NCBI RefSeq assembly: GCF_004005865.1
Contig: NZ_SACN01000003.1
Location: 124,001-188,000, forward strand
Source: Sphingomonas crocodyli
GTDB lineage: Bacteria; Pseudomonadota; Alphaproteobacteria; Sphingomonadales; Sphingomonadaceae
Direction of reading: 5' to 3'
Length of the DNA: 64,000 bases
Position numbers and translations under genes: made by a program. Under the pieces are notes generated by a model. That model was not told the origin of the DNA. It worked only from the letters and a program-made list of their open reading frames with translations, and made no database searches. Of the stretch, positions 34,202-42,112 are shown piece after piece (the first letter of the stretch is position 1; every line of letters starts with the position of its first letter).

Positions 34202-34390
34202 CGGTGCCTCGCAATTGCCAAACCTCGGGATCCTCTGTCATTCATGCCGGCTTGGCAAAGAATAACAGCCATAGCTGCCAGGCCCATATGTCAACGAAGG
34301 ACCGAGCGTGCGTAGAAAAGCCGGCCGGGGCTCTCCCCAAGCGCGCGGCACGACCTGCCGAGAACTCGCTGAATCCGATTAGCGATCTGG

Positions 34391-34876
34391 TCAAGGTTGC
34401 AGGCGCTTGGCCATCAATTGTTCCAGCTTGCTGCGCAAAAGCTCCTTGCGCTCACGAAGCTGGTGCTGACTTTTGCGGATGCGATCAAGGGCAAGGGCTG
34501 CATCGGTTTGACTCTGTCGTTCCATAGCCGTCAGGAGTGGCACTTTTCCGCCGTTTGTCTCTTGCGTTGCGACAAACGGCCTAATCTGCGCGGTGGGCGG
34601 CGTAATTCGGCTCGTCTCAAATCGATATACTGCAATGCAGCGTGCATTTACATTGCCCTGTCTGAAGTCACGACTCCAGATTTGGGGGCGATCTCCCAAC
34701 CTATGGCAGGCCGCAACTTTATCCACGGCTGCAACCTTAAGGATGCGGCCTGCCATTTGCACCGCGGTTGAAAATGATCGCAGCATTTCTCGATCTTGAG
34801 CTTTTCTCCGCGATCCACGCTGCAAGAATCTAGGCATTTTTGGTGGGTCAAAGCTGGCGTGAACCTCTCGTGCCAT
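34391..34876 (-). CDS. hypothetical protein, coiled-coil C-terminus
   Basis: 161-aa frame; the start at 34876 avoids overlap with the small gene on the other strand (34988). The C-terminal 45 residues (QTDAALALDRIRKSQHQLRERKELLRSKLEQLMAKRLQP) form a clear charged coiled coil. Upstream parts include RILKVAAVDKVAACHRLG. The region also codes on the other strand in part, so caution is due. Confidence 0.35.
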   Translation of the reverse strand: MAREVHASFDPPKMPRFLQRGSRRKAQDREMLRSFSTAVQMAGRILKVAAVDKVAACHRLGDRPQIWSRDFRQGNVNARCIAVYRFETSRITPPTAQIRPFVATQETNGGKVPLLTAMERQSQTDAALALDRIRKSQHQLRERKELLRSKLEQLMAKRLQP

Positions 34877-34987
34877 GCTCCGCTCGCTGACAACCCAACC
34901 AGATTGAAAATGTCGTATGGCTGCAATGTGATGGACATCTGCGGGTGTAAGCTTGAAACAGCAGCGCGCATCACGGAGTCTGTGCGG

Positions 34988-35176
34988 ATGTCTACGAGCG
35001 ACCTCGACGATGAGGCATCCTATCTGTTGCGTCGTGCGCGTGAAGAAAAGGAGCAGGCGGCGTCTGCATTGCACCCCGACGCAATTGCTGCTCAAACAGC
35101 CCTTGCCGAGCGCTATAAAACCCGAGCGTTCATGGCGCAGCTCGACGCCGACGAGCATTTTGCGATGCCAGACTGA
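34988..35176 (+). CDS. small helical protein, YYxRA family
   Basis: 62-aa protein with GGAG 9 nt upstream. Acidic start (MSTSDLDDEASYLLRRAREEKEQA), then LAERYKTRAFMAQLDADE. Similar in layout to 29668-29886. It precedes the bacteriophytochrome by 170 bp. Confidence 0.55.
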   Translation: MSTSDLDDEASYLLRRAREEKEQAASALHPDAIAAQTALAERYKTRAFMAQLDADEHFAMPD

Positions 35177-35344
35177 CGTTTCTGCGCGGCCACCAATCCA
35201 AAATGTGACGAGTTCGCTGCCTGGTCTTGTCAGCGACGCACCGAAAACCAGCCTCCCCCTTCGCGATTGAACCGGCGGGGGCGGACTGCGTTAAGGTGGA
35301 CGGTGCCAACGCGTCGGCGCTGTACTGCCGATAACGGAGACAAT

Positions 35345-37897
35345 GTGCCTGATCTTGAAAAGGTTGACCTGACCAACTGCGATCGAGAACCCATCCATCT
35401 CCTGGGGGCGATTCAGCCTGGCGGATTCCTCATTGCTGTCAGCACAGACTGGATCATCGCCCGCGTCTCAAAAAATATCCGGGACCTGCTGGGTCATGAC
35501 CCCGAGGACCTGATCGGCTCGCCACTGCCCAATTATGTGCCGGCCTCGCTGCTCCACGATCTGCGCAACCGGGTATCCTATCTATCCGCGCCCGACATGG
35601 TGGAGCGCCTCTTCGCCTGCCAGATTGGTACGTCGGGCCAACCCTATGATGTCGCCATCCATTTTTCGGGCGGGCAGATCGTGATTGAGGCAGAGCCGGG
35701 TACCGCCCATGCCGGCGACGCCACCAATTCAGTGCGCGCCATGATGGCCAGGCTCGATCAGGCAAAGGACATTTCCGCTTTCTACCGTGAGGGCGCCCGC
35801 CAGGTACGGGCACTTCTGGGATATGATCGCGTAATGGTGTATAAGTTCGCTGGCAGCGGGGCAGGCGAAGTCGTTGCTGAAGTCGCAAAGTCGGGGATCG
35901 GTAGTTTCCTGGGTTTGCATTATCCCGCCAGCGATATTCCCCGGCAGGCGCGAGCGCTCTACAAGCGCAATCTCGTCCGGATCGTTCGCGACGTAGCTTC
36001 TGAGCCAGTGCCGATCGTTCCAGCATTTGATCCGGCCGGTATGCCGCTCGACCTGTCGCTCTCGATCCTGCGGTCAGTGTCGCCGATTCACATCGAATAT
36101 CTCAAGAATATGGGCGTCGGCGCAACCCTCTCGATCTCGATCGTGGTCGACGATGAGCTCTGGGGCCTGTTCGCGTGCCACAATTACTCTCCACGCTCGC
36201 CGACTTTCGAGCGCCGATCGGTGTGCGAATTGTTCGCCCAGATGTTTTCGATGCGGCTGGAATCGCGCGAGCGACGACAGATTGTCGAATATGAGCGACG
36301 CGCGCGCGATATCTCGGATCAGCTGCTCGGTGCAGTGGCCTCCGATGAAACGCTGCTGAACGATCCCGACTGGCTCGGCGACATTCTAACCAGCGCGATA
36401 CCCGCGGACGGTGTGGGCGTCTGGATCAATGGAAATTACGCCTTTTCAGGTGTTACGCCGCCAACTGAGGACTTTCGTCGTATCGTGCGTGCGCTCAACG
36501 GAACAGCTGCAGGGCGGGTGTACACAACCGATCATATCGGAAGCCTCATCAGTGACGCAGGCTCCTTTGCTGATCGGGCGGCCGGGCTGTTGGCTATACC
36601 AATTTCACGCTCGCCGCGTGACTATGTCATCCTCTTTCGATCTGAACTCAAACAGTCGGTGCGCTGGGCCGGCGATCCGCACAAGCCCATCGAATATGGG
36701 CCGAATGGCCCGAGGCTGACGCCGCGCGAGAGCTCTGAAGAATGGAAGGAAACAGTGGATGGTCATTCCGAACCGTTCACGCCATCCGAGTTGCGCGTTG
36801 CCGAGACATTGCGCGCGACCCTGATCGAAGTGGTCCTGCGCCTCGCTGATGAGGCAGCCGCAGAGCGTCGCCAGTCGACGGCGCGCCAGGAAATGCTGAT
36901 TGCGGAGTTGAACCACCGCGTTCGCAACATCCTGGGCGTGATACGTGGTCTGATCCGTCAGTCTCAACCGGATAGCCCGGAAGTCCGGGAGTTTGTCAGG
37001 CTCGTCGATGGCCGGATTCACGCGCTCGCGCGCGCGCACAACCAGATAACCGATGATCACTGGGGTCCCGCACCTCTCAACGCTCTGATCGAGGCCGAGG
37101 CCGCGGCATTTGCCGCGGACCGTCAAAGCGCCATCATCGCAACTGGCGACCCGGTGCTGCTCAACCCCCAAGCTTATTCAACAATGGCTCTGGTGATCCA
37201 CGAACTCGTCACCAATTCGACCAAATATGGCAGCCTGTCGGGAGGGGGAGAAGTCCAAATCAGCTGGTCGCGCAACGCGCAGGATGATCTTGTATTTGTG
37301 TGGCAGGAGACCGGTGGCCCCCCCGTAATGCCACCAAAGCGCAAAGGCTTCGGCACCACGATTGTCAATCGATCGGTCCCCTATGACCTGGGTGGAAGCG
37401 CAACCATCGACTATGCTGTTGAGGGCGTGCGTGCGGAGTTCTGCATTCCCGCCCGCCACGTCTCGCAGCCCAAAACTTATGGCGCTTCGCTGGTCAGGAC
37501 TCAACGACCCACCATATCCAGCCAGCAGGTGATCGATCCGCATATGCTCGAGCGCAAGCGCATTTTGCTGGTCGAGGACAGCCTCATCATTGCGCTGGAC
37601 GCGGAAGACATTCTCAATCGCTTCGGTGCCGATGTGCTCACGGCCTCTACCCCCGAAGCCGCGCACGACATCCTCGACAAAGAGCGCGTCGACTTTGCTA
37701 TCCTCGATATCAATCTTGGTGATCAAACGAGTTTCGGTATCGCGGATCGGCTCGCCGAACTGAACGTGCCGTTCTTTTTCGCTTCCGGCTATGGCGAGCA
37801 AGCGAGCTTACCCATGCAGCATCGATCGACGGCCGTCGTGCAGAAGCCCTATACTACCCACAACATCGCCAGTGCGATCGAACATTTCTATGGCTGA
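35345..37897 (+). CDS. bphP: bacteriophytochrome hybrid HWE kinase-receiver
   Basis: 850-aa red/far-red photoreceptor. Chosen start is GTG at 35345 with GGAGA upstream; the frame is open to a TTG at 35267. PAS-GAF-PHY core: chromophore Cys12 in LTNCDREPIHLLGAIQPGG, biliverdin pocket motif PASDIPRQARALYKRN, and tongue-like SPRDYVILFRSEL (in place of PRxSF). An HWE-type histidine kinase follows (AELNHRVRNILGVIRGLIRQ, phospho-His near 523; ALVIHELVTNSTKYG). It ends in a REC domain (ILLVEDSLIIALDAED; phospho-Asp near 788 in LDINLG). It likely senses light and signals by internal phosphotransfer. No separate haem oxygenase is in the window. Confidence 0.93.
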   Translation: MPDLEKVDLTNCDREPIHLLGAIQPGGFLIAVSTDWIIARVSKNIRDLLGHDPEDLIGSPLPNYVPASLLHDLRNRVSYLSAPDMVERLFACQIGTSGQPYDVAIHFSGGQIVIEAEPGTAHAGDATNSVRAMMARLDQAKDISAFYREGARQVRALLGYDRVMVYKFAGSGAGEVVAEVAKSGIGSFLGLHYPASDIPRQARALYKRNLVRIVRDVASEPVPIVPAFDPAGMPLDLSLSILRSVSPIHIEYLKNMGVGATLSISIVVDDELWGLFACHNYSPRSPTFERRSVCELFAQMFSMRLESRERRQIVEYERRARDISDQLLGAVASDETLLNDPDWLGDILTSAIPADGVGVWINGNYAFSGVTPPTEDFRRIVRALNGTAAGRVYTTDHIGSLISDAGSFADRAAGLLAIPISRSPRDYVILFRSELKQSVRWAGDPHKPIEYGPNGPRLTPRESSEEWKETVDGHSEPFTPSELRVAETLRATLIEVVLRLADEAAAERRQSTARQEMLIAELNHRVRNILGVIRGLIRQSQPDSPEVREFVRLVDGRIHALARAHNQITDDHWGPAPLNALIEAEAAAFAADRQSAIIATGDPVLLNPQAYSTMALVIHELVTNSTKYGSLSGGGEVQISWSRNAQDDLVFVWQETGGPPVMPPKRKGFGTTIVNRSVPYDLGGSATIDYAVEGVRAEFCIPARHVSQPKTYGASLVRTQRPTISSQQVIDPHMLERKRILLVEDSLIIALDAEDILNRFGADVLTASTPEAAHDILDKERVDFAILDINLGDQTSFGIADRLAELNVPFFFASGYGEQASLPMQHRSTAVVQKPYTTHNIASAIEHFYG

Positions 37898-38007
37898 TCG
37901 CTGAGCCGCCATGCGACCCATGTGCCGACAACCATTTATGGCACGCTGATAAATCACTGCGTGAGATATGCGAGGCATGCCGGCCGCATGCACTCAGCGC
38001 CCCGTCG

Positions 38008-38199
38008 TCATTGGAGTGGAGTTTCACCTCGGTCCTGAAGCGTGATGCAGCCCAAAATGCAAATCCAGACTTTAGCGCCTTCCGGATCGCCGTCGTCGAA
38101 CAGCGCGTCCGCTCTCTGGCTGGCGTGAAACCAGGCGTCGTTCCCGTGAACGCTCAATATCTGGAGTGCACATGCCCATATTTCGCGATTGGCGATCAT
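38008..38199 (-). CDS. DUF6961-like small protein
   Basis: 63-aa protein (REIWACALQILSVHGNDAWFHASQRADALFDDGDPEGAKVWICILGCITLQDRG). The pattern of W.C...L..HG ... RAD.L...GD..G...W..I matches small sphingomonad proteins of the DUF6961 type. ATG at 38199 preferred to TTG at 38205. Function unknown. Confidence 0.6.
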   Translation of the reverse strand: MIANREIWACALQILSVHGNDAWFHASQRADALFDDGDPEGAKVWICILGCITLQDRGETPLQ

Positions 38200-38266
38200 C
38201 AGCAAAGACTGTCTGCATGTCGTTGATTTTGCAAGGCAAAAGATTCAAAAAAAGAGCTAAAATGCC

Positions 38267-38719
38267 TCAGCAGCGCAGCTTGCCATAACGCTCCACAGCA
38301 TAACCGTCGTGCACCATTGCGCAGGACAGATCCATCTGGTCGGCAAAGCATCGCACGACTTTGCGGCCGTAACGATCCTGGTCCAGGACATGACATGATA
38401 CCGACCGCCCTTTGGTGAGAGCCGCCAGATGGTCGCGCGAGGCAAATGCGTTGCCCTGGGTGCATCGGCGACCGGACCGGCAGGCCCCGGGCATCTCCGG
38501 CGCATCAATTGCATAGAGCCGCATTGATCGGCCCTTCGATCCGCAGCGAATTGCATCACCATCATGATGTTCTGGTGAGGGGCACAGAAAGCTTTTGCCC
38601 GATCCCAAGTCCGACCTGGCATGCGCAGAACCCCAAGGGCCTTCTTCAATTCCGGTGATGTAGCTTCCTGCCAAAATGACTATCGAGCCGGTGAGGAAGC
38701 CGGCGAGAAGGCGCCTCAT
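38267..38719 (-). CDS. exported thermonuclease-like nuclease
   Basis: 150-aa protein: a signal peptide or N-terminal anchor (RRLLAGFLTGSIVILAGSYI), then a staphylococcal-nuclease fold (DGDAIRCGSKGRSMRLYAIDAPEMPG ... DQDRYGRKVVRCFA). In the canonical family, catalytic residues are Asp, Arg and Glu; the DGD, RLYAIDAPE and DRYGRKV blocks are retained. Two extra Cys pairs may form disulfides. It follows the 147-aa membrane protein gene by 4 nt, so they are co-transcribed. Confidence 0.8.
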   Translation of the reverse strand: MRRLLAGFLTGSIVILAGSYITGIEEGPWGSAHARSDLGSGKSFLCPSPEHHDGDAIRCGSKGRSMRLYAIDAPEMPGACRSGRRCTQGNAFASRDHLAALTKGRSVSCHVLDQDRYGRKVVRCFADQMDLSCAMVHDGYAVERYGKLRC

Positions 38720-38723
38720 CGTT

Positions 38724-39167
38724 TCAGGACCCCGCTTGCTGGGCACCGCGCCGGTGCTTCTTGATCTCCTTTGGCGGAATCGTCCGGATCGTCGCGGCAT
38801 ATTCTGCAAAAAGGACCAGCGCCCAAATCTCGACGCCGCGCCAATCATTGGTGAGGAGGGCTACGATCAGATCGAACGCCAGGAAGCCCCACCCCATTAC
38901 GCGTAGCCACAACATGCTCATGGTTGGAAGATCGGCCCGCAGCGATGCTGTGAACATCATTATGAGGGCAAACAGGCCCGCGACGATTTGCTGAGCGAGC
39001 GAGTGCGCAAGCCGCAACTGATCGAGCGCTACGACAAACCATAAGAGCCGCGAAACCGCGAACTGGCTCTGTCGGGTGATCTGGCACAGCTTAATGATCG
39101 GCGGAATGAACAGCGTCTTGCCGATCCATGCATCGATATCTGCCAGCGCCATTTTGCGCATTTGCAC
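38724..39167 (-). CDS. small integral membrane protein
   Basis: 147-aa protein with about three hydrophobic helices (AVSRLLWFVVAL; QIVAGLFALIMMFTASL; LRVMGWGFLAFDLIVALL). A basic C-terminal tail (PPKEIKKHRRGAQQ) should be cytoplasmic. It precedes the thermonuclease-like gene in one operon. Not recognised. Confidence 0.6.
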   Translation of the reverse strand: MQMRKMALADIDAWIGKTLFIPPIIKLCQITRQSQFAVSRLLWFVVALDQLRLAHSLAQQIVAGLFALIMMFTASLRADLPTMSMLWLRVMGWGFLAFDLIVALLTNDWRGVEIWALVLFAEYAATIRTIPPKEIKKHRRGAQQAGS

Positions 39168-39222
39168 CGCGGCTTTGAAAAGGTCCAGTCGAACGGTGCA
39201 AAGTGCTCGTCTCTAATAAGAG

Positions 39223-39762
39223 CTATCCTTCGATCGCTGACGCTATGGCGATGGCCTTTGCCTTCAGGTCGCTCGAAGGTCCGGCATCCGAGCCGAACGC
39301 GATCGCTCCTGGCGGCGTTACCACGATCATCCGGCCGACTGCCGGAACATACGACAAAGTGCGCAATTTCGGTGCCCAGATCGCCCTGCCCTTTGGCATA
39401 TTCACATCTTCGGAGGGGCCGGTCATGTCCGGCTGCGATTTGAGCCCGGTGATCTGATCATCCACGCTCTCACCGTCCGACTTGGCCTGACGAAGCAGCA
39501 CCGCGAAGCTCGTTCTATCGTCAGCGCTCGAATAGGTGCAGTTTGACACCAACGTGCGCTCATTGCCCGTCTGACCGGCGGATTCGGCTTTTTTCACGCT
39601 GACCCCGGCGACCTTTCCAGCGACATCGGCGGGGAAGGTCTTGCACGCATCTGCGGCCCAGTCTTCCGGTTTTCCTGACATGGCACCACCCCCTCCCCCG
39701 CAGCCGCTAACCAGGCCGAAGAGACCGAGCGCAACGGAGAAAAGATACAGCCTTTGACGCAT
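39223..39762 (-). CDS. lipoprotein, hypothetical
   Basis: 179-aa lipoprotein. Signal peptide MRQRLYLFSVALGLFGLVSGC with a lipobox LVSGC followed by five glycines. GAGGAG lies 9 nt upstream of the chosen ATG, and a longer frame upstream has no similarity. The mature part has DWAADACKTFPADVAGK and a beta-rich second half (RAIWAPKLRTLSYVPAVGRMIVVT). The protein would be anchored in the outer or inner membrane. Function unknown. Confidence 0.75.
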   Translation of the reverse strand: MRQRLYLFSVALGLFGLVSGCGGGGGAMSGKPEDWAADACKTFPADVAGKVAGVSVKKAESAGQTGNERTLVSNCTYSSADDRTSFAVLLRQAKSDGESVDDQITGLKSQPDMTGPSEDVNMPKGRAIWAPKLRTLSYVPAVGRMIVVTPPGAIAFGSDAGPSSDLKAKAIAIASAIEG

Positions 39763-39778
39763 CAGCTTCATCTCCTCT

Positions 39779-40162
39779 TCAGCGTGATGTCTTCGCGCGG
39801 CGCAGGTGTTTTTTGGTCTGGGTTCGCGTCCTCTCGAACCAGTAGCGGCTTTCGTCAGGCAGAATCGCAATAAAGCCTGCATCGGTTTCGGCCAGCCGAA
39901 AGCGCGCTCGATGCAACACATCTTCAAACTTTGCTTCGCCCGCTTCCGGATCGAAATGCCATCGCGCGGCCGCCGCCAGATCCGGGACCGCCTCGCAACC
40001 TTGGGAAACGAATTCGCCGCCAACATCGTCTTGCCACAATATCTCTGCCTGACAGATGTCGCGCGACGAATCCTCGGTCCTGACAACATAATGGCCGAGA
40101 TAATATCGCTCAAACTCGCTTGGCGGCGCGGCGTTGGAACTGGCTCCCGCAGCGATCAGCAT
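39779..40162 (-). CDS. exported protein, possible protease-inhibitor-like barrel
   Basis: 127-aa protein with a short hydrophobic start (MLIAAGASSNAAPP) and a small barrel-like core: ERYYLGHYVVRTEDSSRDICQAEILWQDD ... FVSQGCEAVPDLAAAARWHFDPEAGEAKFEDVLHRARFRLAETDAGFIAILPDE. The single disulfide and the W near the middle recall Inh/Omp19-type protease inhibitors, but this is only a resemblance. The start is uncertain (frame open to 40360). It lies 17 bp upstream of the lipoprotein start. Confidence 0.5.
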   Translation of the reverse strand: MLIAAGASSNAAPPSEFERYYLGHYVVRTEDSSRDICQAEILWQDDVGGEFVSQGCEAVPDLAAAARWHFDPEAGEAKFEDVLHRARFRLAETDAGFIAILPDESRYWFERTRTQTKKHLRRAKTSR

Positions 40163-40317
40163 GATAGCGATGACGTGTCGAGGCCCTATCCTGTCAAATC
40201 TCGCTGGCGACCTACCAAATCGTTGGTCGAACCCACCAACATCGATCGAGATGTTTGACTCAAATTGCAAGCACTTGTGCGATGATGGCAGCAGATTTCT
40301 CTTGCACTGTACACAAA

Positions 40318-40626
40318 TCAGACGCGGCATGTCGCCGCCATCAAAAGTCCATCCGCCCATCGATCACGCGAGGCCGCGAATATTGCGATCTCCCTCAGCA
40401 AAGTGGTCGTGACAGACATACGATCGTTGGCGGAAATAGCGTCATTGTCAAGCTTTGCTGCCATAGACTTGGCGTCATCGAGCTCGAGGACTGTGACGAA
40501 ATTGCTCTTGCCCTGCGCCTCATCCTTGTTGAGCCGCTTGCCCGCAACTCTCTCGCTACCCTCGATGTCGAGCACATCGGCCGCAATCTGAAAGGCCAGC
40601 GCGATCCGGCGCGCATAATTGCGCAA
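40318..40626 (-). pseudogene. relic of a polyprenyl (FPP/GGPP) synthase
   Basis: 102-codon piece corresponding to the C-terminal third of a short-chain prenyl synthase: RIALAFQIAADVLDIEGSERVAGKRLNKDEAQGKSNFVTVLEL, then EIAIFAASRDRWADGLL. The second aspartate motif (DDxxD in FQIADDLLD) has become AADVLD, and the first 200 codons including the first DDxxD are missing or scrambled upstream. It cannot be active. Confidence 0.7.
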
Positions 40627-41096
40627 TGGTCGGTTTGGCTAGCGACCTTGCTCCCGCCGAACGCAAATTGGTCGATGACCTTGTCGTTGCGTCAAGGCCG
40701 GGCCATGAAGCCGCCTTCCTGATCGACGGCGTATGCTCAGTGGCGGTTATATTAGTCGGGACTCCCGGCAGCTCGACAAAGTGATGCGCGTAACGGTGCC
40801 GCCGTCCTCTTTGCGACTGGGCGCGGCGTCGACACAGGTGGGCCCAACCGAAGTCGAGCTCGCCGACTGAACGAAGGTTACGGCACCTTGTGTCATCGAC
40901 GCGCGTGGAGCCGCCAATCTGAATCTCGCTGGTCAACCGTTGCATCCATCATAACGGGAAACCGGGCGTGCACTTGTCGGCCGCTTTTCTGCCGATCGAT
41001 CGACCTTCCTCGACAAGGCGCGGATCCTGTCCGGCGTCCTCCCGTGGCACTGTGGCGAGCAGCCTGGGTGCTGAGTGCGCCATCGAGGTGCAGGGC

Positions 41097-41396
41097 ATGG
41101 AGCGGACAGCTGTGATCGGCGCCGGGATCGGGGGCTCGCGCTCGCGATCGGACTGCAAGCGGCGGGGATCGATACGACGATCGCCGACGCGTGCGATACA
41201 GTTGGCGGGCGTGCATATGTATGGCTTTGTGACGGGTTACGTCGATGCGGGTTCCACCGTCATCACCGATCCCGCCTGCCTGTCGGCGCTGTGGGGCCTG
41301 AGCGGACAAGACATGGATGCCGATGTCGCACTGGTGCCGGTCTCACCCAGGCTCTCTTGGCCCGATGGAGGCCAAGCGGCGCGTGGGCCAAGTTAG
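41097..41396 (+). pseudogene. crtI: relic of crtI (phytoene desaturase N-terminus)
   Basis: Reads MERTAVIGAGIGG, then, in the +1 frame, LALAIGLQAAGIDTTIADACDTVGGRAYVW, then, back in the first frame, DAGSTVITDPACLSALWGLSGQDM and VALVPVSP. This is the FAD-binding N-terminus of a carotenoid desaturase, with at least two frameshifts and no C-terminus. It lies 0.5 kb from the prenyl synthase relic. Confidence 0.8.
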
Positions 41397-41740
41397 CTTA
41401 GACTTGCGGGTACTGATATCCGCATTCGCGCCACCGTCGCCGCAGCAAGTGGTCCCGATAAACACCAGAAGCTGGCGGGGATGCGGGTACTGTTATTAGA
41501 TCATCGAAAATAGCGGCGCACCCGCTGCGCCCCGCCCGCGGGCGTGCTACAACGTGCAGCTAACGATGTGGCGCGCGGTACCCGCCTCCCCGCAGTTCCC
41601 GCAAAAGCCCAGAGAATGGTGGCGAGGCGATGTGGCTACGCTTGCGGGTACCCGCAATGTACCCGCGGGCGGTGGCGAGTGGATCAATTTATGAAAGCAT
41701 CGCATGATGTCACGATCGCATGCGCGACGATTGGCTGGTG

Positions 41741-41962
41741 TCAGAGGTCCAGCTTCGCTTTCAATTCGTCGATCCGCTGCGACGCCTCGGCCTTGCTAAG
41801 CCCGTTGGCGGGCGGCTCAACCCCTGCCTGCTCGCTCAAGGTCGTGAGATAGGATGCCTGCGCGCCGGTCATGGGATCATCGCCCGACACCCATTCTTCG
41901 GGATCCTTCTCAGTGTTTGATCCGGGGCGCTGGTCCATCTTCGGGTTATGCCGATCGCTCAT
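41741..41962 (-). CDS. DUF3072-type small protein
   Basis: 73-aa hydrophilic protein. The core DPEEWVSGDDPMTGAQASYLTTLSEQAG...LSKAEASQRIDELKAKL is the DUF3072 pattern. The N-terminal 20 residues are polar. Function unknown; common in alphaproteobacteria. Confidence 0.8.
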   Translation of the reverse strand: MSDRHNPKMDQRPGSNTEKDPEEWVSGDDPMTGAQASYLTTLSEQAGVEPPANGLSKAEASQRIDELKAKLDL

Positions 41963-42112
41963 GCTCGCCTCTCGTGTTCATCGTTTGTTCTAACGATCCA
42001 TTGCGCGTGCAGTTCCCGGCACCTTAATGCCCACGAGGCGGCGCGACCCGCCACACCTCCCATGTTCAAGCCCGGCGCGTGGCGCTCCGATGCGCGGGCG
42101 GCCCGACCGGCC

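Noticed and set aside
34796..35158. Long minus-strand frame (to 35158) over the 34988 gene
   Set aside because: The first 94 codons only mirror the gene on the other strand; the credible part begins at 34876.
41397..41680. CRISPR-like repeats around GGGTACCC
   Set aside because: Spacing is irregular and repeats are too short; no CRISPR array and no cas genes in the window.
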